A stretch of DNA of 64,000 nt from assembly GCF_021183625.1 (NCBI RefSeq), contig NZ_CP089214.1, positions 4,278,001 through 4,342,000 on the forward strand. Direction: 5' to 3'. The stretch's first letter is position 1. Every line of letters starts with the position of its first letter. This document shows positions 11,650 through 21,249 of the stretch, piece by piece. The position numbers were made by a program, and so were the translations under genes. This stretch comes from Nocardia asteroides. GTDB lineage: Bacteria; Actinomycetota; Actinomycetes; Mycobacteriales; Mycobacteriaceae. The notes under the pieces are model-generated. The model was not told the origin of the DNA. It worked only from the letters and a program-made list of their open reading frames with translations, and ran no database searches.

Positions 11650-12024
11650 GTGGACCGAGCCGACCTTTCCCGCATCGAGCTGCGCGGCCTCACCGCCTTC
11701 GGCAGGCACGGTGTCTTCGAGCACGAGCGCAGGGACGGCCAGGACTTCGTCGTCGACCTGACGCTCTGGGTCGACTTCACCGCGGCCGCCGCCGGCGATG
11801 ACCTGGCCGCCACCGTCGACTACGGCGCGCTGGCCGGGCGCGCGGTTGAGATCCTGCGGGGCGAGCCGCGCAACCTGATCGAGACGGTGGTCACCGAGAT
11901 CGCCGACGATGTCATGACCGACCCGCGGGTGCACGCCGTCGAGGTGGTGCTGCACAAGCCGTCGGCGCCGATCCCGCACACCTTCGCCGACGTCAGGGTG
12001 GTCACCAGCAGGGAGCGCGGATGA
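11650..12024 (+). CDS. folB: Dihydroneopterin aldolase FolB
   Basis: A 124-residue enzyme cleaving 7,8-dihydroneopterin to 6-hydroxymethyl-dihydropterin and glycolaldehyde. The start [20 protein letters not shown] and the [18 protein letters not shown] segment are diagnostic. GTG 11650 is chosen because it follows the folP stop by 1 base and gives the normal family length; the upstream in-frame extension only overlaps folP. Its ATGA overlap with folK gives 4-base translational coupling. Confidence 0.95.
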   Translation: MDRADLSRIELRGLTAFGRHGVFEHERRDGQDFVVDLTLWVDFTAAAAGDDLAATVDYGALAGRAVEILRGEPRNLIETVVTEIADDVMTDPRVHAVEVVLHKPSAPIPHTFADVRVVTSRERG

Positions 12025-12542
12025 GCCGCGTGGTGCTGTCGATCGGCTCCAACCTCGGCGACCGGCTCGACCGGCTGCGCGGGGTGGTGGCCGGGCTCGG
12101 GCCGCGGGTCACCGCGGTCTCCCCGGTGTACCGGACCGCGCCGTGGGGCGGGGTCGAGCAGCAGGACTTCCTGAACGCCGTGCTGCTCGCCGACGACCCG
12201 GCCTACGCGCCCGCCGACTGGCTGCGCCACGGCGCCGCGCTGGAGGACGCCGCGGGCCGGGTGCGCGAGGTCCACTGGGGTCCGCGCACGCTCGACGTCG
12301 ACGTGGTGTGGTGCGGCACCGCCGCCGGGCCGGTGCACAGCGCCGATCCCTGGCTCACGCTGCCGCACCCGCGGGCGCACCGCCGCGCCTTCGTCCTCGT
12401 GCCCTGGCTCGACGTCGAACCGGAGGCGGAGCTGACCGCCGACGGGGTGACCAGGCCGGTGCGCGACTGGCTGGCCGCGCTCGACCCGGCCGAGCGGGAC
12501 GGCGTACACCGCACCGGCGACGACCTCGGGGCGGCGCGGTGA
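12021..12542 (+). CDS. folK: 2-amino-4-hydroxy-6-hydroxymethyldihydropteridine diphosphokinase FolK
   Basis: A 173-residue pyrophosphokinase that activates 6-hydroxymethyl-dihydropterin with ATP before FolP acts. [38 protein letters not shown] (the Mg/ATP-binding DxD) and [16 protein letters not shown] are the family motifs. The ATG overlaps folB by 4 bases, and its own stop overlaps the GTG of the next gene by 4 bases. Confidence 0.96.
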   Translation: MSRVVLSIGSNLGDRLDRLRGVVAGLGPRVTAVSPVYRTAPWGGVEQQDFLNAVLLADDPAYAPADWLRHGAALEDAAGRVREVHWGPRTLDVDVVWCGTAAGPVHSADPWLTLPHPRAHRRAFVLVPWLDVEPEAELTADGVTRPVRDWLAALDPAERDGVHRTGDDLGAAR

Positions 12543-13015
12543 AGCTGAAACCGGCCAGGGTTTTCGACCTGGCGGTCACCGTGCTGACCGCCGCCATCGC
12601 CACCTGGATCATCACCAGGGTGGCCTACGGGCGATTTCCGCCGATCTCGGTGTTCGCGGGGGCGTCGCTGTATCCGGTCGCCGCGATCGAGGTCGCGCTG
12701 GCCTTCGTGATCAGGCAGCGGGTGCAGGACGACCGGATCGGGGCGGGGCCGCGCAGGCTGCATCCGATCACCGCGGCGCGGGCGGTGGCGCTGGCCAAGG
12801 CGTCGATTCAGGTCGGGGCGCTGGTTTCCGGGATCTGGCTCGGGTTCCTGCTGTGGGTCTTCCCGCGCAGCGGGACACTTGACGCCGCCGCGGCCGACGC
12901 CCCGAGCGCGGTGGTGGGGCTCACCGCCGGGCTCTGCCTGCTGGCCGCTGCGCTGTGGCTCGAGTATTGCTGCCGGGCGCCCGATGACCCGACCGACGAT
13001 GCGGCTACTACTTAG
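12539..13015 (+). CDS. DUF3180 family membrane protein
   Basis: A 158-residue protein with four predicted membrane helices: two in the first 55 residues (FDLAVTVLTAAIATWII, YPVAAIEVALAFVI), and two near 90-110 and 128-148. It matches the DUF3180 protein that follows folK throughout the mycolata (Rv3605c in M. tuberculosis). Function is unknown. GTGA coupling to folK makes it the last member of the folate operon. Confidence 0.9.
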   Translation: MKLKPARVFDLAVTVLTAAIATWIITRVAYGRFPPISVFAGASLYPVAAIEVALAFVIRQRVQDDRIGAGPRRLHPITAARAVALAKASIQVGALVSGIWLGFLLWVFPRSGTLDAAAADAPSAVVGLTAGLCLLAAALWLEYCCRAPDDPTDDAATT

Positions 13016-13085
13016 CAAACGTTTTGAATGGAAATAATTAGCGCGGCGGTGTTCGGCGCAGGTCAACCCGGCTACCCTTGCGGAC

Positions 13086-14621
13086 ATGGTTTCACCCTCC
13101 CGTAGCAGCGCTTCCCGTCGACGGCGGGATGATGCGGGAAAGTTCTTCGTCGGCGTCCTGATCCTGCTGGGGCTGATTGCCAGCATTTTCCTGGTCTTCA
13201 GCAACAGCCTGCAGTACGTCCGGGTCGGGCTGGTCGCCGCGCTCTGGGCCGCGGCCATCGGCGCGCTCGCTGCCACGCGTTATCGCCGAGAATCGTCGGC
13301 CGACCGGGCCAAGGTTCACGACCTGCAGACCGTCTACGAACTCCAGCTCGAGCGCGAGGTCTCGGCCCGGCGCGAGTACGAACTCGGCGTCGAATCGCGG
13401 GTCCGCCACGAGGTCGGCGCGGACGCAGCCGAGCTGGCCGCGCTGCGCGGCGAACTGGCCGTGCTACGCACCAATCTGCAGCGGCTCTTCGACGGCGATC
13501 TGCCGGGGCAACGCCCCGCGCTGCACGCCGACGCCACCCGGGTGCACGAACTTCCCGGTCGGTCCGCGGCCGCGGCGAACGGTAGCTCGTCGAATGCCGA
13601 ATGGCCGACCCCGGTCTTCGAGCCGGGGCACCCGGCCCCGCCGAGCTTCGCCACCCCCTACGACGAGCCGGTCACCGCCGAGACGGCCACCGTGCCCGAG
13701 GAGGACCCGGACCGCGCCCCCGGCTGGTCCGGCGCCTTCACCGAGGCCCCCGCCGACCTGCCGCACGGCTCGACCGTCTGGTCCCCGCCCGCGCAGGGCG
13801 CGGAGCAGCCCAAGTGGCCGTGGGAGGTCAAGCAGCCGGACGAGGGCGCCGACGACGTGCCCGGCCGCCGCGCCCCCGGTCCGGACGACGACGCGGACAC
13901 CGGCCCGCAGCGCGCGGTGCCGCCGCGGTTGAGCAAGCCCGCGGGCGCGGCGGCGTCCGGAGGCAGTGCGGCGGGCGCGCGGCCGTCGGCGAGCAAGCCG
14001 GGCTCTCCGTCCCCCGCGGGCAGGACGGGGTCTCCGTCCCCCGCGAGCAGGCCGGGCTTCTCGGCCGCTGCGGGCAGGACGGGGTCTCCGGCGTCGACGG
14101 GCAAGGCTGCGGGTTCGTGGCCGACGGCGGACAAGGCGCCGAGCTCGCGTGCCACCGGGGACAGGTCGGCGGACTCGCGTGCCACCGCGGACAGGTCGGC
14201 GGGTTCGCGGGCGAACGCGGGCGACCCGGTCGGCGCGCAGGCCTCCGCGGGCAACCCGGACCGGGAGCAGGCGCCCGCTGGGCCGCGGCTCACCTCGGCC
14301 CCCGACCCGCTCTCCGGCGCCAACACCGGCCCGGTGGTGAACCCGGCCCGCGCCTCGGTCGGCACCCCGACCTCGGCGGTCTCCGGCTCACCCGCCGCCC
14401 CCGATGCCCCGGCCCCCGCCACCTACGGCCTGCCGAGCACCCCGCCCGCCGACCCGGCCGACCCCGCCGCGACGCCCGGCCGGGCCGCCGGCGGCGCGAT
14501 CGGCACCCCGAGCGCGCGCCGCAGGCGCAGGGCCGACACCGAGGAGGACCCGTCCACCCGGCGGCTCTCGGTCGCCGAGATCATGGCCAACCTGCAGTCG
14601 GAGCAGAAGCGCGGCAGCTGA
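13086..14621 (+). CDS. DUF6779 domain-containing membrane protein, low-complexity C-terminus
   Basis: A 511-residue protein. Residues 1-70 contain a basic N-terminus and two adjacent membrane helices ([19 protein letters not shown] and [19 protein letters not shown]). A charged, probably coiled-coil stretch (80-135) follows. From about 170 the rest is Ala/Pro/Ser/Asp-rich disorder, including imperfect repeats of the type GRTGSPSPA and DRSAGSRA (about 300-385). It corresponds in position and character to Rv3604c. TACCCT at 13073-13078 is 7 bases before the ATG, consistent with a leaderless mRNA separate from the folate operon. Confidence 0.85.
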   Translation: MVSPSRSSASRRRRDDAGKFFVGVLILLGLIASIFLVFSNSLQYVRVGLVAALWAAAIGALAATRYRRESSADRAKVHDLQTVYELQLEREVSARREYELGVESRVRHEVGADAAELAALRGELAVLRTNLQRLFDGDLPGQRPALHADATRVHELPGRSAAAANGSSSNAEWPTPVFEPGHPAPPSFATPYDEPVTAETATVPEEDPDRAPGWSGAFTEAPADLPHGSTVWSPPAQGAEQPKWPWEVKQPDEGADDVPGRRAPGPDDDADTGPQRAVPPRLSKPAGAAASGGSAAGARPSASKPGSPSPAGRTGSPSPASRPGFSAAAGRTGSPASTGKAAGSWPTADKAPSSRATGDRSADSRATADRSAGSRANAGDPVGAQASAGNPDREQAPAGPRLTSAPDPLSGANTGPVVNPARASVGTPTSAVSGSPAAPDAPAPATYGLPSTPPADPADPAATPGRAAGGAIGTPSARRRRRADTEEDPSTRRLSVAEIMANLQSEQKRGS

Positions 14622-14740
14622 CCGGGGCTGCGGCGCAGATCACCCCCGCACCCCGTGGCGTCCGCTCGGCGTCGCTCTATATCCTCGTGTCGTACCGTCC
14701 GGTACCCGCCAAGCGGGACTGGAACGACATCGAGAGGACA

Positions 14741-15688
14741 GTGTTGACCTCGAGAAGCGTGGATTCTGCTGCCACGCCCGGCTTCGACCCCGCGCCCGCA
14801 CGCCTGACGGTGGGAATCGTCTCGGCGGGACGCGTCGGTTCGGCGCTCGGCGCGGCGCTCGAGCGCGCCGGACACGTGGTGTTCGGCGTCGCCGCCATCT
14901 CCGGCGCCTCCATCCGGCGCGCGGCCACCCGGCTGCCCGACTCCGAGATCCTGCCCGCCGAGCAGGTCGCGGCGCGCAGCGAGCTGCTCCTGCTCGCGGT
15001 GCCCGATGCCGAGCTGGCCGGGCTGGTGGCCGGGCTGGCCACGGCGGGCGTGGTTCGCCCGGGCACCATCGTTGTGCACACCTCCGGCGCGAACGGCATC
15101 GGCGTCCTCGCCCCGCTCACCGAGCTCGGCGCGCTGCCGCTCGCCGTGCACCCCGCGATGACCTTCACCGGCCACGACGAGGATCTGGCCCGGCTCGGCA
15201 ACGCCTGCTTCGGAATCACCGCCGCCGACGAGGTCGGCTACGCCATCGCGCAATCGCTGGTCATCGAGATGGGCGGCGAGCCGGTCCGGGTGCCGGAGGA
15301 GCACCGGGCGCTCTACCACGCCGCGCTCGCGCACGGCAGCAACCATCTGGTGACCGTGATCCTGGACGCCGTCGACGCGCTCCGCGCCGCGCTCGCCGGG
15401 CCCGGGCTGCTCGGCCAGCAAGCCGTCGACGAGCAGCCGAACGGGCTGGCCGAGCGGCTGCTCGCCCCGCTCGCCTCGGCCGCGCTGGACAACGCGCTGC
15501 GCCGCGGCCAGTCGGCGCTCACCGGCCCGGTCGCCCGCGGCGACACCGGCGCCGTCGCCGCGCACCTGGCCGCGCTGGAAGCGGCCGACCCCCCGATCGC
15601 CGACGGCTACCGCGCGCTCTCGCTGCGCACCGCCCAGCGCGCCCGCTCCGCCCCCGCCCTGCTCGACCTCCTGGAAGGACGTCGCTGA
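14741..15688 (+). CDS. Rossmann-like and DUF2520 domain-containing protein
   Basis: A 315-residue protein. The N-terminal Rossmann fold ([23 protein letters not shown]) resembles NADP-linked hydroxyacid and ketopantoate reductases. The C-terminal helical DUF2520 domain contains [16 protein letters not shown] and [13 protein letters not shown]. It sits immediately upstream of panC (1-base overlap, TGATG) as Rv3603c does, so a role in pantoate supply or CoA metabolism is plausible but unproven. GTG 14741 is chosen because GAGAGGA lies 4 bases before it; upstream in-frame sequence overlaps the DUF6779 gene. Confidence 0.88.
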   Translation: MLTSRSVDSAATPGFDPAPARLTVGIVSAGRVGSALGAALERAGHVVFGVAAISGASIRRAATRLPDSEILPAEQVAARSELLLLAVPDAELAGLVAGLATAGVVRPGTIVVHTSGANGIGVLAPLTELGALPLAVHPAMTFTGHDEDLARLGNACFGITAADEVGYAIAQSLVIEMGGEPVRVPEEHRALYHAALAHGSNHLVTVILDAVDALRAALAGPGLLGQQAVDEQPNGLAERLLAPLASAALDNALRRGQSALTGPVARGDTGAVAAHLAALEAADPPIADGYRALSLRTAQRARSAPALLDLLEGRR

Positions 15689-16611
15689 TGGACCCGAAGC
15701 TGCGCGGAACCTTCAAGCCCGGACAGCTCACCGTGCACCACGACCCCGCGGTACTCGGGCAGGTGGCGCGGGCGCTGCGCGCCGTCGGCCGCACCGTCGC
15801 GCTGGTGCCGACCATGGGCGCGCTGCACGACGGTCACCTCGAGCTCGTGCGCCGGGCCAAGCGCACCAACCAGGTGGTGATCGTCTCGATCTTCGTCAAC
15901 CCGCTGCAGTTCGGCGCGGACGAGGACCTGGACCGCTACCCGCGCACCCTGGACGCCGACGTGGAGCTGCTCCGCGGCGAGGGCGTCGAGCTGGTCTTCG
16001 CGCCGTCGGCCGCGCAGATGTACCCGGACGGCCCGCGCACCACCGTGCAGCCCGGGCCGGTCGGCGCCGAGCTGGAGGGCGCCAGCCGCCCGACGCACTT
16101 CGCCGGCATGCTCACCGTCGTCGCCAAGCTCCTGCAGATCGCCAGGCCGAGCGAGGCGTTCTTCGGCGAGAAGGACTACCAGCAGCTCACCCTGATCCGG
16201 GAGCTGGTCCGCGACCTGAACTTCGACACCACCGTCGTCGCGGTGCCGACCGTGCGCGAGCCGGACGGCCTCGCGCTCTCCTCCCGCAACCGCTACCTCG
16301 ACCCGGCCCAGCGCGACGCCGCGCTCGCGCTCTCCGCGGCGCTGGCCGCGGGCAGCCACGCGGGCGGGCTCGGCGCGGCCGCGGTGCTCGACGCCGCGCG
16401 CGGCGTGCTCGACGCCGCGCCCGGCATCGAGCTGCAGTACCTGGAGCTGCGCTCCGCCGCGCTCGGCCCGGCCCCGGAGACCGGGCGGGCCCGGCTGCTG
16501 GTCGCCGCGAAGGTCGGCGCCACCCGCCTCATCGACAACGTCGCCGTCACGCTCGGCGCCCCGATCGACGGCCACCCCACCACCCCCGCGGCCACGGCGT
16601 CCGCGCAGTAG
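15688..16611 (+). CDS. panC: Pantothenate synthetase PanC
   Basis: A 307-residue ligase condensing pantoate with beta-alanine using ATP. The nucleotidyltransferase HIGH-like motif is in [13 protein letters not shown], the FVNPLQFG and [10 protein letters not shown] segments line the active site, and ALSSRNRYL is the KMSKS-like loop. The length is normal. The start codon overlaps the DUF2520 stop by 1 base. panD follows after 17 bases and supplies its beta-alanine. Confidence 0.97.
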   Translation: MDPKLRGTFKPGQLTVHHDPAVLGQVARALRAVGRTVALVPTMGALHDGHLELVRRAKRTNQVVIVSIFVNPLQFGADEDLDRYPRTLDADVELLRGEGVELVFAPSAAQMYPDGPRTTVQPGPVGAELEGASRPTHFAGMLTVVAKLLQIARPSEAFFGEKDYQQLTLIRELVRDLNFDTTVVAVPTVREPDGLALSSRNRYLDPAQRDAALALSAALAAGSHAGGLGAAAVLDAARGVLDAAPGIELQYLELRSAALGPAPETGRARLLVAAKVGATRLIDNVAVTLGAPIDGHPTTPAATASAQ

Positions 16612-16628
16612 AGAGAGGCGACGACGCG

Positions 16629-17048
16629 ATGTTGCGCACCATGATGAAGTCCAAGATCCACCGGGCCACCGTGACCCACGCCGACCTGCACTACGTCGGC
16701 TCGGTCACCGTCGACCAGGACCTGCTCGACGCCGCAGACCTGCTCGAGGGCGAGCAGGTCTGCATCGTCGACATCGACAACGGCGCCCGCCTGGAGACCT
16801 ACGTGATCGCGGGCGAGCGCGGCTCCGGCGTCATCGGCATCAACGGCGCCGCCGCGCACCTCGTGCACCCCGGCGACCTGGTCATCCTGATCGCCTACGG
16901 GATGATGGACGAGGCCGAGGTGCGCGCGTACACCCCGCGCGTTGTCTTCGTCGACGACCGGAACCGGGCGCTCGAGCTCGGCTCCGACCCGGCGCACGCG
17001 CCGGAGGGCTCCGGGCTGCTCACCCCGCGCACCCTGACGACCGCCTGA
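16629..17048 (+). CDS. panD: Aspartate 1-decarboxylase PanD
   Basis: A 139-residue pyruvoyl enzyme making beta-alanine from aspartate. The self-cleavage site is Gly24-Ser25 in [10 protein letters not shown]; Ser25 becomes the pyruvoyl group. [10 protein letters not shown] and [14 protein letters not shown] are conserved. It has a C-terminal extension like the mycobacterial enzyme, where mutations confer pyrazinoic-acid tolerance. AGAGAGG precedes the start. The stop is 1 base before coaX. Confidence 0.97.
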   Translation: MLRTMMKSKIHRATVTHADLHYVGSVTVDQDLLDAADLLEGEQVCIVDIDNGARLETYVIAGERGSGVIGINGAAAHLVHPGDLVILIAYGMMDEAEVRAYTPRVVFVDDRNRALELGSDPAHAPEGSGLLTPRTLTTA

Positions 17049-17049
17049 C

Positions 17050-17844
17050 ATGCTGCTCGCCGTCGACGTCCGCACCACGAGCACCGAGATCGGGCTGTTC
17101 TCCGGCAGCGGCGGGCACGCGAGCCTGGTCCGGCAGTGGCGCATGCGCACCGACCCGCTGATGACCGCCGACGAGTTCGCCATGTACCTGCGCGGGCTGG
17201 TCGGGGCGCGGCTGGACGAGGTGGTCGGGGTGGTCGCGCTGGCGACCGTCCCGCCGGTGCTGCGCGAGCTGCGCACCATGCTGGAGCGGTACTACGAGAA
17301 CGTCGCGCACGTGGTGGTCGAGCCGGGGGTGCGCACCGGCATCCCGCTGCTGGTGGACAACCCCAAGGAGATCGGCGCGGACCGGATCGTGAACGCGCTC
17401 GCCGCCTACCACCGGTACGAGGGCGCGGCCATCGTCGTCGACTTCGGCACCGCCACCACCGTCGACCTGGTCTCGGCCAAGGGCGAGTTCCTCGGCGGGG
17501 TGCTCGCGCCCGGCGTCGAGATCGCCAGCGAGGCGCTGATCGAGCGGGCGGCGCTGCGCCGGGTCGAGCTGGCCCGGCCGCGCGGCGTGGTCGGCAAGAA
17601 CACCGTCGAGGCCATCCAGTCCGGCGCCGTCTTCGGCTTCGCGGGGCTGGTGGACGGGCTGATCGACCGGGTGCGCGACGAGGTCGAGGCCTTCGCGGGC
17701 AACGGCGTCACGGTGGTCGCCACCGGTGCCATCGCGCCGCTCATCGTGCCCGAGTCGGAGACCATCGACCACTACGAACCGCACCTCACGCTGACCGGGC
17801 TGCGGCTGGTCTACGAGCGCAATCAGCAGCGGAAGCGGGGCTGA
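17050..17844 (+). CDS. coaX: Type III pantothenate kinase CoaX
   Basis: A 264-residue kinase of the ASKHA fold starting [16 protein letters not shown] (phosphate-1 loop). It contains [36 protein letters not shown] (catalytic aspartate) and [11 protein letters not shown], all family hallmarks. It phosphorylates pantothenate and depends on a monovalent cation. Unlike many relatives with NT in the first loop it reads RTTST, close to the RNTHT form of mycobacteria. In M. tuberculosis CoaX is reported inactive and CoaA essential, so activity here should not be assumed. Confidence 0.93.
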   Translation: MLLAVDVRTTSTEIGLFSGSGGHASLVRQWRMRTDPLMTADEFAMYLRGLVGARLDEVVGVVALATVPPVLRELRTMLERYYENVAHVVVEPGVRTGIPLLVDNPKEIGADRIVNALAAYHRYEGAAIVVDFGTATTVDLVSAKGEFLGGVLAPGVEIASEALIERAALRRVELARPRGVVGKNTVEAIQSGAVFGFAGLVDGLIDRVRDEVEAFAGNGVTVVATGAIAPLIVPESETIDHYEPHLTLTGLRLVYERNQQRKRG

Positions 17845-17901
17845 CGTGGCCGAGCGCACAGCCGCTGGTGCGGCCCCCGCACCGCTGCTAAGCTGACCGC
17901 C

Positions 17902-17943
17902 GTGATCAACGGCACGCGCCCCCAGGAGTGTTGTCGAGGCTGA
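17902..17943 (+). CDS. Cys-Cys leader peptide upstream of cysteine dioxygenase
   Basis: A 13-codon open frame, VINGTRPQECCRG, with adjacent cysteine codons TGT TGT at positions 10-11. TAAGCT at 17889-17894 is a TAnnnT -10 box 7 bases before the GTG, so the peptide is probably translated from a leaderless mRNA. Polycysteine leaderless short ORFs acting as cysteine-responsive attenuators are known in mycobacteria. The stop codon is 60 bases before the cysteine dioxygenase start, and the Cys codons abut the alternative hairpins described separately. Confidence 0.75.
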   Translation: MINGTRPQECCRG

Positions 17944-17975
17944 CCGCCTCGGCCGTTCGAGGCATCGCGACCTCG
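17935..17975 (+). promoter_or_regulatory. Candidate attenuator with four alternating pairing segments
   Basis: Four complementary segments follow each other: CGAGGC 17935-17940 (inside the leader codons just after Cys-Cys), GCCTCG 17946-17951, CGAGGC 17958-17963, and CCTCG 17971-17975. Pairings 1:2 and 2:3 are 6 bp with 5-6 nt loops; 3:4 is 6 bp counting the flanking T-A. They are mutually exclusive, the classical attenuator arrangement. A ribosome stalled at the Cys codons would cover segment 1 and free 2:3. No T-run follows, so any termination would be Rho-type or the effect translational. Confidence 0.6.
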
Positions 17976-18003
17976 ACCGTTCACGACTTCTGGAGATCCG
18001 CTC

Positions 18004-18612
18004 GTGCGTTCTTCCGTTCTCTCCCTGCCTCGTTCGTACACCGCGGCCCGTGACGCCAGATCCGCGCTGCCGCCGGTCGACCGCTCGACGGCCCCCGCTC
18101 TCCCCACCCGGCTGCGCCCGGCCGACCTGCTTCGCCTCACCGACGAGGGCGCCGAGGACGTGCTGGCCGGCCGGTACGACCACCTGCTGCCCGCCCGCGG
18201 GCAGTGGCCCGTCGAGGAGCGCTGGGCCAGCAGGCTCAGCTCCGACGACGAGGTCGACGTCTGGCTGATCAGCTGGACGCCGGGTAAGTCCACCGAGCTG
18301 CACGACCACGCGGGCTCGCTCGGCGCGCTCACCGTGCTCAGCGGCGCGCTCGCCGAATACCGCTGGAACGGAAGCGAACTCAGGCACCGCACGCTGGAGG
18401 CGGGCGACCAGGGGGCGTTCCCGATCGGCTGGGTGCACGACGTCATGCGGGCGCCGCAGCCCCCGGTCGCCGACCCCGCCACCGAACCGACGCTGAGCGT
18501 GCACGCGTACTCGCCGCCGCTCACCGCCATGTCCTACTACGAGGTGACCGGCCACGGCACGCTGCGCCGCACCCGTACCGTCCTCACCGATCAGCCCGAA
18601 GGTGATATGTGA
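18004..18612 (+). CDS. Cysteine dioxygenase family protein
   Basis: A 202-residue cupin oxidising cysteine to cysteine sulfinate. The iron ligands are His100 and His102 (ELHDHAGS) and His145 (GWVHDV), the cysteine-dioxygenase arrangement. The N-terminal 40 residues are polar and variable. The GTG start has TGGAGAT 6 bases before it. It is coupled to the rhodanese gene by a 1-base overlap, so the pair probably handles sulfur released from cysteine. The leader peptide upstream suggests expression responds to Cys-tRNA charging. Confidence 0.9.
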   Translation: MRSSVLSLPRSYTAARDARSALPPVDRSTAPALPTRLRPADLLRLTDEGAEDVLAGRYDHLLPARGQWPVEERWASRLSSDDEVDVWLISWTPGKSTELHDHAGSLGALTVLSGALAEYRWNGSELRHRTLEAGDQGAFPIGWVHDVMRAPQPPVADPATEPTLSVHAYSPPLTAMSYYEVTGHGTLRRTRTVLTDQPEGDM

Positions 18613-19043
18613 TGGCCACGCTGACCATCGAGCAGATGCTGCAGAACGCCCGCGCCCGGCTGCGCAGGCTGCAATCGCACGAGTACCCGGCCGCGCTGGA
18701 GCGCGGCGCCGTCCCGGTCGACATCCGCCCGCAGGCCCAGCGGGCACGGGAGGGCGCGCTGCCCGGCGCGCTGGTGATCGAGCGCAACGTCCTGGAGTGG
18801 CGGCTCGACCCGAGCAGCTCCGCGCGGATCGCGCTGGCCACCGGCCACGACGTGGAGTGGATCGTCGTCTGCTCCGAGGGGTACACCTCCAGCCTGGCCG
18901 CCGCCGCGCTGCAGGAGCTCGGGCTGCGCAACGCCACCGACCTCGAGGGCGGCTACCGCGGGCTGGAGGCGGCGGGGCTGCTGCACGCCGGGATCCGGGT
19001 GCCGCACTTCGCCAGGGAGGTCGCCTCGCTGGCGACGCTCTGA
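18612..19043 (+). CDS. Rhodanese-like domain-containing protein
   Basis: A 143-residue single-domain rhodanese. VDIRP starts the fold, and the active-site loop VCSEGYTSSL carries the catalytic Cys87, normally persulfidated during sulfur transfer. ATG 18612 overlaps the cysteine dioxygenase stop (TGATG); a GTG at 18609 is equally possible. The coupling supports a joint role in cysteine sulfur disposal, with the rhodanese moving sulfane sulfur; the acceptor is unknown. Confidence 0.9.
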   Translation: MATLTIEQMLQNARARLRRLQSHEYPAALERGAVPVDIRPQAQRAREGALPGALVIERNVLEWRLDPSSSARIALATGHDVEWIVVCSEGYTSSLAAAALQELGLRNATDLEGGYRGLEAAGLLHAGIRVPHFAREVASLATL

Positions 19044-19082
19044 TTTATCGCCGGTCCCGCGCCCCCGCTAGGGTTGGCGCTT

Positions 19083-20609
19083 GTGAGCACCGCGAACAGG
19101 TCATCGGCAGTGGGGTCCATCGATCCCGACGTACCCGAGCAGATGCGCATTCGCCGCGAGAAGCGGGAGCGGCTGCTCGCGGAGGGGCGTGAGCCCTATC
19201 CGGTGATCGTGCCGCGCACGCACACGCTGGCCGAGATCAGGGCCGCCTATCCGGAGCTGGAAGCCGATACCGCGACCGGGCTGACGGCCGGGGTGGCCGG
19301 GCGCATCATATTCCTGCGCAATACCGGCAAACTCTGCTTCGCGCAGTTGCAGGAGGGCGACGGCACCAAACTGCAGGCGATGATCAGCCTGAACGGAGTC
19401 GGCGCGGATTCGCTCGCCGCCTGGAAGGCCGATGTCGACCTCGGTGACTTCGTATTCGTGCACGGCGAGGTGATCTCCTCGCGCACCGGCGAATTGAGCA
19501 TCATGGCCGATTCCTGGTCGATGTCGGCGAAGGCGCTGCGGCCGCTGCCGGTCGCGCACAAGGAACTCGGCGAGGAATCCAGGGTGCGGCAGCGCTACGT
19601 GGATCTCGTGGTGCGCCCGGAGGCGCGGCACAATGCCCGCACCCGGGTCGCCGTCGTGCGCGCGCTGCGCTCCGCGCTGGAGCGCCGCGGCTTCCTCGAG
19701 GTCGAGACGCCGATGCTGCAGACGCTGCACGGCGGCGCGGCCGCGCGCCCCTTCGTCACCCACTCGAATGCCCTCGACATGGACCTCTACCTGCGCATCG
19801 CGCCGGAATTGTTCCTCAAGCGCTGCGTGGTGGGCGGGCTGGAGCGGGTCTTCGAGATCAACCGCAACTTCCGCAACGAGGGCGCCGACTCCACGCATTC
19901 GCCGGAGTTCGCCATGCTGGAAACCTACGAGGCATACGCCACCTACGACGAGTCGGCCCGGATGATCCGGGAATTGGTGCAGGAAGTGGCGCAGGAGGCG
20001 CTCGGCACACAGCGGGTGATCCTGGCCGACGGCACCGAATACGACCTCTCCGGCGAGTGGACCACGGTCGAGATGTATCCTTCCCTCTCCGCTGCGCTCG
20101 GCACCGAGATCACGCCGGAAACCACGGTGCCGGAATTGATCGGCCACGCCGAGCGGGTCGGGCTGGAAATTCCGCAGGACAAGGGCTACGGCCACGGCAA
20201 ACTCGTCGAGGAACTGTGGGAACACACCTACGGCGACAAGCTCTATGCCCCGACATTCGTGCGCGACTTCCCGGTGGAGACGTCACCGCTCACCCGGCAG
20301 CACCGGACCCGCGCCGGCGTCACCGAGAAGTGGGATCTGTATGTCCGCGGCTTCGAGCTGGCTACCGGATATTCGGAGTTGGTCGATCCGGTGATCCAGC
20401 GGGAACGCTTCGTGGATCAGGCGCGGCTGGCCGCTCAGGGCGACGACGAAGCCATGGTTCTGGACGAGGACTTCCTCGCCGCGATGGAACACGGGATGCC
20501 GCCGACGACCGGAACAGGGATGGGAATCGATCGCTTGTTGATGGCGCTCACCGGTCTCGGAATCCGGGAAACGATACTCTTCCCAATTGTGCGACCGGTC
20601 ACCCGCTGA
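19083..20609 (+). CDS. lysS: Lysyl-tRNA synthetase (class II)
   Basis: A 508-residue class II synthetase: an N-terminal OB-fold anticodon domain ([20 protein letters not shown]), motif 1 around [13 protein letters not shown], motif 2 [11 protein letters not shown], and motif 3 [18 protein letters not shown] 19083 is chosen because TAGGGT at 19069-19074 lies 8 bases upstream (leaderless pattern); TTG 19074 overlaps that box. It corresponds to LysS1 (Rv3598c), followed by lsr2 as in mycobacteria. Codons here use more GAA and AAA than in the neighbouring genes. Confidence 0.97.
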   Translation: MSTANRSSAVGSIDPDVPEQMRIRREKRERLLAEGREPYPVIVPRTHTLAEIRAAYPELEADTATGLTAGVAGRIIFLRNTGKLCFAQLQEGDGTKLQAMISLNGVGADSLAAWKADVDLGDFVFVHGEVISSRTGELSIMADSWSMSAKALRPLPVAHKELGEESRVRQRYVDLVVRPEARHNARTRVAVVRALRSALERRGFLEVETPMLQTLHGGAAARPFVTHSNALDMDLYLRIAPELFLKRCVVGGLERVFEINRNFRNEGADSTHSPEFAMLETYEAYATYDESARMIRELVQEVAQEALGTQRVILADGTEYDLSGEWTTVEMYPSLSAALGTEITPETTVPELIGHAERVGLEIPQDKGYGHGKLVEELWEHTYGDKLYAPTFVRDFPVETSPLTRQHRTRAGVTEKWDLYVRGFELATGYSELVDPVIQRERFVDQARLAAQGDDEAMVLDEDFLAAMEHGMPPTTGTGMGIDRLLMALTGLGIRETILFPIVRPVTR

Positions 20610-20723
20610 GCCGTTCGTTTGCATGTAGGTTGCCGTCTTGGAATTCTGTGAATTCGAGGTATTCTTGCCTCGGGTATTCGGCCTGGTACCAGGGTCGCAC
20701 GATTTCGAGAGGACGTTCATCTC

Positions 20724-21086
20724 ATGGCAAAGAAGGTCACTGTAAGCCTGATCGATGATGTCGACGGTGAGTCCACCGCGGACGAGACCATCGAGTTCGC
20801 AATCGATGGGGTGTCGTACGAGATCGACCTGTCGACGACGAATGCGGCGAAGCTGCGCGACGGGCTCGAGGAGTGGGTTTCGAGTGCGCGCCGGGTGAGC
20901 GGCAGGCGCCGGGTGAAGGCGGCCGCCACGGGCGCCACCGCCGCCCCGAAGAACCGCGTTCCGATCGATCGCGAACAAAGCGCGGCAATTCGTGAGTGGG
21001 CGCGCCGGAACGGCCACAAGGTTTCCGCCCGCGGCCGCATCTCGGCCGACATCACCGACGCCTACAACAAGGCTGCCAAGGCCTGA
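20724..21086 (+). CDS. lsr2: Nucleoid-associated protein Lsr2
   Basis: A 120-residue H-NS-like xenogeneic silencer. The N-terminal dimerisation domain starts [15 protein letters not shown]. The C-terminal DNA-binding domain has the minor-groove AT-hook-like Arg-Gly-Arg at 103-105 ([10 protein letters not shown]). GAGAGGACG precedes the ATG. The gene is complete, has its own hairpin terminator, and keeps the lysS-lsr2-clpC1 order of mycobacteria, although two extra genes separate it from clpC1 here. Confidence 0.97.
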   Translation: MAKKVTVSLIDDVDGESTADETIEFAIDGVSYEIDLSTTNAAKLRDGLEEWVSSARRVSGRRRVKAAATGATAAPKNRVPIDREQSAAIREWARRNGHKVSARGRISADITDAYNKAAKA

Positions 21087-21095
21087 GCAGGTCGG

Positions 21096-21147
21096 CGACG
21101 AGCCGCTGCCAGGGTGAATCGTGCGACACTCCGGCAGCGGCTCGTCG
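21096..21147 (+). terminator. Hairpin downstream of lsr2
   Basis: A perfect 15-bp stem: CGACGAGCCGCTGCC (21096-21110) pairs with GGCAGCGGCTCGTCG (21133-21147) around a 22-base loop, beginning 9 bases after the lsr2 stop. There is no T-run, which is usual for actinobacterial terminators. Confidence 0.6.
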
Positions 21148-21249
21148 GCGTGCCGGGCCCCTCGTCTTGCTCAGGTGACCTCCGAGGCGGCACCATGAGA
21201 GCCGTTGACCGTCATCGGCGGTACGGGGAGAGATGAGGTATCGGGCGCG

